DNA of 34,140 bases from Stentor roeselii (Eukaryota > Ciliophora > Heterotrichea > Heterotrichida > Stentoridae), in the NCBI GenBank assembly GCA_006503475.1, contig RSEH01000369.1, forward strand, positions 1 to 34,140, read 5' to 3'. Both the position numbers and the translations under genes were made by a program. The number at the start of each line of letters is the position of its first letter. Positions within the stretch are counted from its first letter, which is position 1. Shown piece by piece: positions 29,201 through 34,140 of this stretch. The notes below the pieces were generated by a model, which searched no databases, was not told the DNA's origin, and was given only the letters and a program-made list of their open reading frames with translations.

Positions 29201-30493
29201 CTCCAACAGGGCATCTTGGTCCCGAAAGAACTGGTCTCGGTTGGACTGGAGTCGATAAACTGCTACATCGATGGAATAAATACTCAGTTTTCTACTGACT
29301 TTCATATCAACGGCAGTAATTTACTTCGCATCTTTGCTGATGATCAGAGAATTCCAGCGACTGCAAAGGAAATGATCATTGATTTAGTCAATTTTGATAT
29401 TTTTCCAGTTTCTATTGAAATTTTAAGATGTGTTGAAAAATCTTTTATTCCTGTTGAAGGGGATCAGCCTTGTGCATGGTCTACTTGGCAGTCAAGGTAT
29501 CATGTTAAATGTGTTTTTTTAAACTTTAGAGCGTCTTTAGCCGTCTATGGACTACCTGATCATCGCAGGAAGGCCTGTGAAGAACTGCAGAAGTTTATTG
29601 CGAACTTGTTGAAGGATATGGTCACTGTCACTGTTAGTTATACTTCGGTTAAAGAAATGAGAAAAATTGAACTTTTTAAGAAAAAACACTTTCATGAACT
29701 GCAAGTCGATATCAATATTAATAGGAGAAAAGCTGCTGTTTCTTTCACTGGAATCAAGTATTTTGTTAATAATGCAATTGATAAGTTGAAGTTAGAGGAA
29801 AAGGAAGAAGTTGATGTGGAAAATTGCGCTATTTGTACGGAATTGTTGAGGGATGGGGTTGTTATTCTTAGTCTTTGTGGACATAAATTTCATTCGAAGT
29901 GTCTCAATTCACAGATTAAGGCAAGTGTTTCGGAAGCTGCCATGGGCGGCTTTCCCATAATCTGCGTAATCTGCGGACACATGCTAGTCCACAACGACTG
30001 GTGCAAAGTCCTAAGTTACTACGAACTTCAAAACTTTTTCAACGCTTCAATTATAAACTTTTTATCTTCAAACGAAACATTTTCGCATTGCGAAAACCCA
30101 AACTGCGATTTTGTTTACCAAATCGATTTCGCGAAGCTTCAAGGTAACAAAAGATCATGTATAAGATGTAAAGGTGAATTTTGCATGGTTTGCAAGCGTC
30201 AAATCTTCGGCATGGGTCACGAAATCAGATGCGAAATGAAGCGAATAGAGAAAGACGAAGCTGAGAACCATAATTGGCTCCAAGAAAATACAGTGGCTTG
30301 CCCTGACTGTTCAGTTCGAGTCGAGAAGTCAAGCGGTTGTAATCACATCAACTGTCAAAGATGCAAGTCTCATTTTTGTTTCTTATGCGGGGAAAGAATA
30401 GACGGGTCTTCTCCGATAAGTCACTTCATAGTTCCTAACACAAGTTGTTTCCAGAAGTACTTCGATAACGGTAACAATGACCCAGGGTCTTAG
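26210..30493 (+). CDS. DEAH-box RNA helicase fused to a C-terminal RING-IBR-RING (RBR) ubiquitin ligase module
   Basis: 1427 aa from an ATG at 26210 to TAG. The helicase core has motif I ADTGLGKTTQ (62-71), TQPRRLAA (91-98), LDEAHERN (162-169), TSATL (195-199), FLSGFDEI (261-268), STNIAESSLT (314-323) and QRKGRAGR (359-366). A helicase-associated region and a long middle part without recognised motifs follow. The last about 220 residues are an RBR: RING1 starting CAICTEL (about 1206), an IBR with CENPNCDFVYQ and CIRCKGEFCMVC, and RING2 starting CPDC at 1364 with the expected catalytic cysteine at about 1377 in SSGCNHINC. The same architecture is known from plant DEAH11/DEAH12 proteins. Predicted: ATP-driven RNA remodelling coupled to ubiquitin transfer; the substrate is unknown. 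Only 51 bp separate it from the next gene. Confidence 0.93.
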   Translation: MKIQKNPCSTSIFPFIKMNHLDLNDLIQASEARFTLQSLPLLAFRSKILEFIESSQCLVLQADTGLGKTTQLPQYLFLAYCNSPPSRIICTQPRRLAATGASRRVNEEFNSDSIATSCISKKDLNTINSFPIVYFSEYMFLNYLLREIYENNPLSSFKALILDEAHERNIETDVILALTKKYILPKRPDFKLIITSATLQIEVLCSYLNCTSLKCPGLNYPVELIYCRNYENYFNETVATAIRVIRGKILKGTERETVLIFLSGFDEINGAKHIISNRVSLEHVEILMLYGNLDFKEQQDIVNIQNKRIRVVISTNIAESSLTVAGVTCVIDCGREKVTVSGQCKDFRVKLITKMSAAQRKGRAGRTNPGECFRIYTQEEFEAMQDFREPAIVKSNLGLLILKFIKVGIFGIETLNMIDGPDSKSIEATYNELRYLGMIEQAEHARIKGIGNFCLDLEIKPMLAKFIYEAYFHYECGDEAAMLAAILMCTDFVFLRTDLADDIEEDNREDYLSHQDIVKLGDMTSTLFIFRQYYSLLCRACVQNRNDCNCFERRKSWSQKFFINEKRLKISVNQYQDICDRLTEKLEEHVYYFSQEEWKDEQTLARMSLTDTKSEEFQSLLKKVANNFEQFYNNFFQSAIISSFFMNLAQYRGDKTIDAGYLNIGSREIVVNHPSSAMGRLMFLNPPKYVMFYEISVTSNLFMKYISPVDLSQVKNLCSDWLISQSFREEIEEPEGLVFQNLGPLYMKEIFGPSGSRIYDLENDLKKKGINGVLILPDMNKNCLKLRLPASFRDEGEKELRVILNYKQREVLRKNIIHIPFSKGMILVMNPGGVISDILYSEETLIFHLKDMKNYSNYSEALFDVQNTFEFYQFNYVKRTHDNLGVVYFKSAQQAEEAKMRLKSHPLIGKTGVIFELEPYEKSLPQPCLKVKCSIPPSTLKDMLAYFGPSKYLSIKPSNGGIVGYVRYMDYSGTSGCLEELPQWIQTSYNVPVTIQKLQQGILVPKELVSVGLESINCYIDGINTQFSTDFHINGSNLLRIFADDQRIPATAKEMIIDLVNFDIFPVSIEILRCVEKSFIPVEGDQPCAWSTWQSRYHVKCVFLNFRASLAVYGLPDHRRKACEELQKFIANLLKDMVTVTVSYTSVKEMRKIELFKKKHFHELQVDININRRKAAVSFTGIKYFVNNAIDKLKLEEKEEVDVENCAICTELLRDGVVILSLCGHKFHSKCLNSQIKASVSEAAMGGFPIICVICGHMLVHNDWCKVLSYYELQNFFNASIINFLSSNETFSHCENPNCDFVYQIDFAKLQGNKRSCIRCKGEFCMVCKRQIFGMGHEIRCEMKRIEKDEAENHNWLQENTVACPDCSVRVEKSSGCNHINCQRCKSHFCFLCGERIDGSSPISHFIVPNTSCFQKYFDNGNNDPGS

Positions 30494-30544
30494 AATGTAA
30501 TAAGATAAAAATTCTAATACTTAAATTCATCAATTTTCTTATAA

Positions 30545-32305
30545 ATGAAGTTTTCAAGACTACTCGAGTACCACATGATCCCAGAGTGGTCTTCTTACTA
30601 CATCGAATACAGATACCTGAAAAAAATCATTCAAAGTCTCAAAAATGTCCTTTCTTCCGCCTCTTCCATCGCCTCTGAGCCTTTTCTCGGCAGTTCTGAC
30701 ATAGTCCAAGAGTTCCTCAGCGAATTTTCCTCCCAGATAGAAAAAGTCGACCAGTTCTACCAAGTTAAAATCACTGAAATCAAAGAAGAAATCGACTCAA
30801 CCACTGCTTATATTTACAACCTTCGAAGAGTTTCTAGTCTTAATGAAGTTGAAGCAAAAGAACTTCTTTCTATTAAAGAAATGGATGACAACTACAGTCG
30901 AGCGACAAGCATGCAAAGAGTCTTCATCGAGTTGCATCAGAAAGTTGTCTGGCTTGAAAGCTTTTGTGAGTTCAACCATATCGGAATCCACAAAATTATA
31001 TTGAAAAGTGGATTCAATGACTTCAAGAATAAAGTGAAAAACCTTAACTTTGAGAAGTGGACTGAAGAACTTGCAGGAATCAAGGAAGACCTTTATGATA
31101 TCATTGCTGATGAGTTTTTTAATGGTGAAAAAAAAAGAGCTCGTGATTTGTTGAATGATGTGAAAAAGTTTAAAAATTCTGATATTGGATTTCTTGGGTG
31201 TTGTTTAGGAGTTTGGGTTGTTTTACTCCCTTTGGCGTGTGGAGTGGCTGGAATGAATGGAATTAGTCGGGTTTATCCTGGGTTTTATTTTTTTAGATTG
31301 ATTTTTATGGTCGGGTTCTCGATGATGTGCTTCGCTGCTGTTATTTACTTGTTGGAAAAACATAATATTAACTGGCAGTATATCTTTGAAATCCCTCCTT
31401 CAAGGAAAATTTCTTATGTCAGTTGTTTGACTTCTGGAATCGTTCTTCTTACTTTTTGGCTTGTTTTGTTTTTATTGCATCTTGCTACTTGCTTTTACTT
31501 TCCTTTTTTGTTTAATAATGTTGTTGTGATCTTTGCGGGATGCTTCTTTTTTGTTTTGTTTGTTGGACCTTGGAAGGGATTTTATAGGGAGGCTAGGTAT
31601 GAATCGATTTTACTTTTGCTTAATCTTGTTATTGCACCTTTTGGAGAAATAAGATTTAAAAATTATATGTTTGGAAGCTGGACTACTTCTATGATTTTGT
31701 CTTTTAAGGATTTTTACTTGACTTTGTTGTTGGTGATTTCAGGAGAGTTTTTAAGCGACAACTTTGATCAAGGCCCTGAACTGGTAATATTTTTAGTCTC
31801 TGTCCTGCCTTTCATCTGGCGTATTCTTCAAAACATAAAGCGAGTTCTATGGAAAAAGACAAGTTTCAAAAGACAATTCTGGAACTTCTTCAGGTACTCA
31901 GTCTCAGTGGGTCTCTCAGCAATCGCCTATTCAGAGCTAGAACTCGGACTCACATGGAGCAGCCTTTTAATCACCGGAATCTGTTTAACATCCATTATCG
32001 ACGTGAAACAAGACTGGCAACTCACTTTTCCCTTAGAAAAAAAAACCACATTCTCATCCCCTTTCTTATACTTCGCAATATTTTCAAACTTTCTTCTAAG
32101 ATTTCCAGGTTTTTTCACAATGATGCCAACAAGAATCTTCGAAAACAAAGTGATAGACGCAGAACTATTAATTTCATTATTCGCAATTCTAGAGATAATC
32201 AGAAGAAGCATCTGGAGCGTGTTAAGAATAGAAAGAGAAAGTCGTGACAACCAAGAAAACTTCCGAGACATCGACTACATTCCAGTAACATTCAGTAAAA
32301 ACTAA
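30545..32305 (+). CDS. SPX-EXS membrane protein, XPR1/PHO1-type phosphate exporter
   Basis: 586 aa from an ATG at 30545 to TAA. The start MKFSRLLEYHMIPEWSSYYI and YLKKII are typical of SPX domains, which sense inositol pyrophosphates; the domain ends with the helix FNHIGIHKIILKSGF (around residue 145). In that helix the usual KILKKxDK basic pattern is KIILKSGF, so some ligand-binding lysines seem lost. After about residue 215 there are several hydrophobic segments and an EXS domain with LFxIPPSRKISY-like and WNFFRYSVSVGLSAIAYSEL elements. XPR1/PHO1 proteins export phosphate across the plasma or Golgi membrane. It is convergent with the NBR1-like gene, with 29 bp between the stops. Complements the PiT importer at 7605, although the genes are far apart. 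Confidence 0.88.
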   Translation: MKFSRLLEYHMIPEWSSYYIEYRYLKKIIQSLKNVLSSASSIASEPFLGSSDIVQEFLSEFSSQIEKVDQFYQVKITEIKEEIDSTTAYIYNLRRVSSLNEVEAKELLSIKEMDDNYSRATSMQRVFIELHQKVVWLESFCEFNHIGIHKIILKSGFNDFKNKVKNLNFEKWTEELAGIKEDLYDIIADEFFNGEKKRARDLLNDVKKFKNSDIGFLGCCLGVWVVLLPLACGVAGMNGISRVYPGFYFFRLIFMVGFSMMCFAAVIYLLEKHNINWQYIFEIPPSRKISYVSCLTSGIVLLTFWLVLFLLHLATCFYFPFLFNNVVVIFAGCFFFVLFVGPWKGFYREARYESILLLLNLVIAPFGEIRFKNYMFGSWTTSMILSFKDFYLTLLLVISGEFLSDNFDQGPELVIFLVSVLPFIWRILQNIKRVLWKKTSFKRQFWNFFRYSVSVGLSAIAYSELELGLTWSSLLITGICLTSIIDVKQDWQLTFPLEKKTTFSSPFLYFAIFSNFLLRFPGFFTMMPTRIFENKVIDAELLISLFAILEIIRRSIWSVLRIERESRDNQENFRDIDYIPVTFSKN

Positions 32306-32334
32306 CAAAATTATTCCTTATCTAATTACACTAA

Positions 32335-33633
32335 CTACCCCGCATTTCCCAAACTCCAACTTATTAAAATTTCAGCTGCTTTCTGTACACTTCTTCCAGC
32401 TCTTTCATAAGCCTGCTTAACAGACTCAGGATTTTTGAAGATTTCATTCAAAGTGTCAATATCATCGAATTTTCTTTCTTCTACTTTTTTTACAATGATT
32501 TTTATTGTCAGTCGTTGTCCGAATCTGTTGCCAAGTGGGTCAACTGCCCTCCAGTAAGAGTTGTACCTGCCGTCCTTGTCTGGGCATCGGCAGGTCACAG
32601 CCACGTCTCTTTCTTCACCGGGTAACAGCTCAGGCAAGACCGCGTCGTCTCCGCCGAAGTCGCCGTTTGTAAAAATTAGACGACAACCTGCGGGCCATTC
32701 AGTTTTTCCGTCATTTCTCAGTCTCCAGCTTTTTAAAAATACGTTTCCGGGCTCGTGAATGTCGTCTTCGCCTCCAACGACATCTTTCACGAATCGGCAT
32801 AAAAGACGTGTCTCTGCATCGCATTGACGGTTCTTTGGCTTGTTTTCTTTGGGCTTCTTGTCGCCTAGGACGGATAATATCACCTTAGGCGCCATGTCGG
32901 GACTTCGGATTTTTATGAATGGATGCTCGTGGGTTGAGTTTTTTTCGCAGTTTTCACAGAAGTCGAAATTTAGACATATTGAGCATTTATAACGAATTCC
33001 TTGAATATCAGTAGCTCCACAGTTATTACATGTAACATTTTCATGTATCATAATATCCTTAGCTGAATTAAGAGCATTTTGTAATTTCGGTAAGTAGCTT
33101 TTGATTTCAGATAAAATAATATACCTTAAAGTCTTGAGTTTCGGTTCATCATAAAGATTAACTATATCAGAATTCTGGCATTTTGAGCATTTTTCACTTT
33201 TCAAGTGTTTTTTATAGCAAGGCACCGGATAACACTCCTTAATGATCTGAGGAGCTGAATCTTCCAAACTAGGACAGACCCCAAGTTTCGGCTTATCAGT
33301 CGCATGCACCCAGATCTGAAGGTACTTCTCAGTCTTGTACCCCGTCACATAAGCTCGTTTCAAGTCTTCATCTCCACTGATCGTCACACATTTTCCTTCA
33401 GGATCTTTAAAAGTTATCAACGTCACGTACAATGAAGGAAATAAGTTCGTCAAACAGTGGATCAGACAGAGATAAGACTTTGGAATGCAGGTCAAACGTG
33501 AGTTGCTGCTTTCTTGACATTGAGACTTCGGCTGGAATTTCGACTTGCAGCCTGATTTTCCTGGCTTCGAAGTTTTGCATGGACTTGGAAATTGGGTGTT
33601 AGATGATATTAGGTGAATGTCGATTCCTTCCAT
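32335..33633 (-). CDS. NBR1-like protein (PB1, ZZ zinc finger, NBR1/FW domain, UBA)
   Basis: 432 aa from an ATG at 33633 to TAG. Domains in order: PB1 (about 46-112; acidic OPCA-type loop ITFKDPEGKCVTISGDEDL), a ZZ zinc finger (202-242; CNNC, CSIC, CENC, HEH all present), the Trp-rich NBR1/FW domain (about 278-383; FLKSWRLRNDGKTEWP, SYWRAVDPLGNRFGQRL) and a UBA-like tail (about 388-428; LNEIFKNPESVKQAYERAGR). This is the order in NBR1, the selective-autophagy adaptor that self-assembles through PB1 and binds ubiquitin through UBA. At 432 aa it is short compared with animal or plant NBR1 (about 700-970 aa), and I found no convincing LC3-interacting motif. In many lineages such shorter proteins carry the same role; that is inference here. 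Confidence 0.9.
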   Translation of the reverse strand: MEGIDIHLISSNTQFPSPCKTSKPGKSGCKSKFQPKSQCQESSNSRLTCIPKSYLCLIHCLTNLFPSLYVTLITFKDPEGKCVTISGDEDLKRAYVTGYKTEKYLQIWVHATDKPKLGVCPSLEDSAPQIIKECYPVPCYKKHLKSEKCSKCQNSDIVNLYDEPKLKTLRYIILSEIKSYLPKLQNALNSAKDIMIHENVTCNNCGATDIQGIRYKCSICLNFDFCENCEKNSTHEHPFIKIRSPDMAPKVILSVLGDKKPKENKPKNRQCDAETRLLCRFVKDVVGGEDDIHEPGNVFLKSWRLRNDGKTEWPAGCRLIFTNGDFGGDDAVLPELLPGEERDVAVTCRCPDKDGRYNSYWRAVDPLGNRFGQRLTIKIIVKKVEERKFDDIDTLNEIFKNPESVKQAYERAGRSVQKAAEILISWSLGNAG

Positions 33634-34140
33634 TTCTAATGGAAAAGTTTCAGGGTGTTGGAAGATTACTTTTTTTTAGTGGATTGTGGAAAGTTGGAGT
33701 GTTGGGAAGTTGATTATTGAAGGTGGAGATTTAGAATTTTTGGAAGTTTTGGGGTGTTTGGAGTTTGAGGGTTTAATGTTTTTGATGAATTTATTGAATT
33801 TTCAGGGATTTTTTACAGATTTTATGAATATTGTGGATTTGAATCTTGAGACTTATAGTTTTTATGAAAAAATTTGAATATATCTATAGATTTTAATATG
33901 CTTTGACATTTGATATCACGTTTAGTTATAAATGAACTGAGAAAGAGTATATTATCAGAAGATTATATTGTTTGAATCTTTGTGAATTCGATTTTGAAAA
34001 AAAAAGAATCAATGAAATTATTTTAGTTATTTCTGTTATGATCTTTTAAGCATTAAATTAAATTCTTATCTTGAATCATGAATTATTGTGTTCATATCTG
34101 AATTACCTTCAATTCATGAGAAAAAAATTTGAAAGAATAA
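33634..34140. other. Upstream region of the NBR1-like gene, no gene called
   Basis: From 33634 to about 33880 the minus strand stays C/A-rich like the 5' part of the neighbouring gene, suggesting leader or lost coding sequence. A 63-codon + strand frame (33686-33877) has no ATG start and ends in TGA, unlike the other genes. From 33880 to the end I see only AT-rich sequence. Confidence 0.5.

Noticed and set aside
33686-33877. A 63-codon + strand frame upstream of the NBR1-like gene
   Set aside because: It starts at GTG with a stop just before it, ends in TGA unlike the other genes here, and reflects the C-rich minus-strand leader composition.
1-34140. Genome-wide use of TAA/TAG as Gln or TGA as Trp
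   Set aside because: Conserved genes of up to about 1430 codons are intact under the standard code and contain no in-frame TAA, TAG or TGA at conserved Gln or Trp sites; only decayed tracts read better with reassigned stops.
1-34140. tRNA genes, CRISPR arrays, telomeric ends
   Set aside because: No canonical tRNA T-loop with matching acceptor stem, no regularly spaced repeats with unique spacers and no telomeric repeats at either end were seen.

Overview
The window looks like genomic DNA of a heterotrich ciliate, most likely Stentor or a close relative. Coding regions are AT-rich, the long reading frames use the standard genetic code, and two genes carry exactly 15-nt introns (GTA...TAG or GTA...CAG). 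Standard code plus 15-nt introns is established for Stentor coeruleus. All ten genes whose stop I could assign end in TAA or TAG, none in TGA. I see no telomere, tRNA, rRNA or CRISPR array.

Layout. 1-2016: no intact gene, but broken, frameshifted coding-like pieces on the + strand. 2017-3753: a glutathionylspermidine synthetase/amidase relative whose amidase cysteine is replaced. 3754-7277: an AT-rich desert holding a GC-rich minisatellite (about 4054-4132) and a second decayed coding tract (about 5108-6513). 7278-7445: a small ORF upstream of a PiT phosphate transporter (7605-9104). 9322-13992 and 16995-21737: two paralogous minus-strand genes for giant secreted-type membrane proteins (Cys-rich and LamG-like ectodomain, multi-pass C-terminus). 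Each has two 15-nt introns at matching places. Between the paralogs lie a small B-box-like gene (14280-14843), a 43-aa ORF and the wreck of a Tigger/pogo-type DDE transposase (about 15590-16728, minus).

The right third is gene-dense. 22667-23328 (minus) is a protein-isoaspartate methyltransferase domain with a one-base frameshift and no ATG of its own; it runs on directly from a B-box/coiled-coil ORF (23450-24229, minus). Divergent from that is a long coiled-coil gene (24358-25938). Next come a DEAH-box helicase fused to a RING-IBR-RING ubiquitin ligase (26210-30493), an SPX-EXS protein of the XPR1/PHO1 phosphate-exporter family (30545-32305) and, convergent with it, an NBR1-like autophagy-adaptor gene (32335-33633). 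Spacers here are as short as 29 and 51 bp.

There is no operon logic, but two genes (PiT import, SPX-EXS export/sensing) belong to phosphate homeostasis, and two (RBR helicase, NBR1-like) touch ubiquitin biology. The most noteworthy observations are the dead-amidase Gss protein, the stop-less 15-nt intron, the possible B-box/PCMT fusion, the helicase-RBR fusion, the transposase fossil, and blocks of opposite G/C skew inside single genes.
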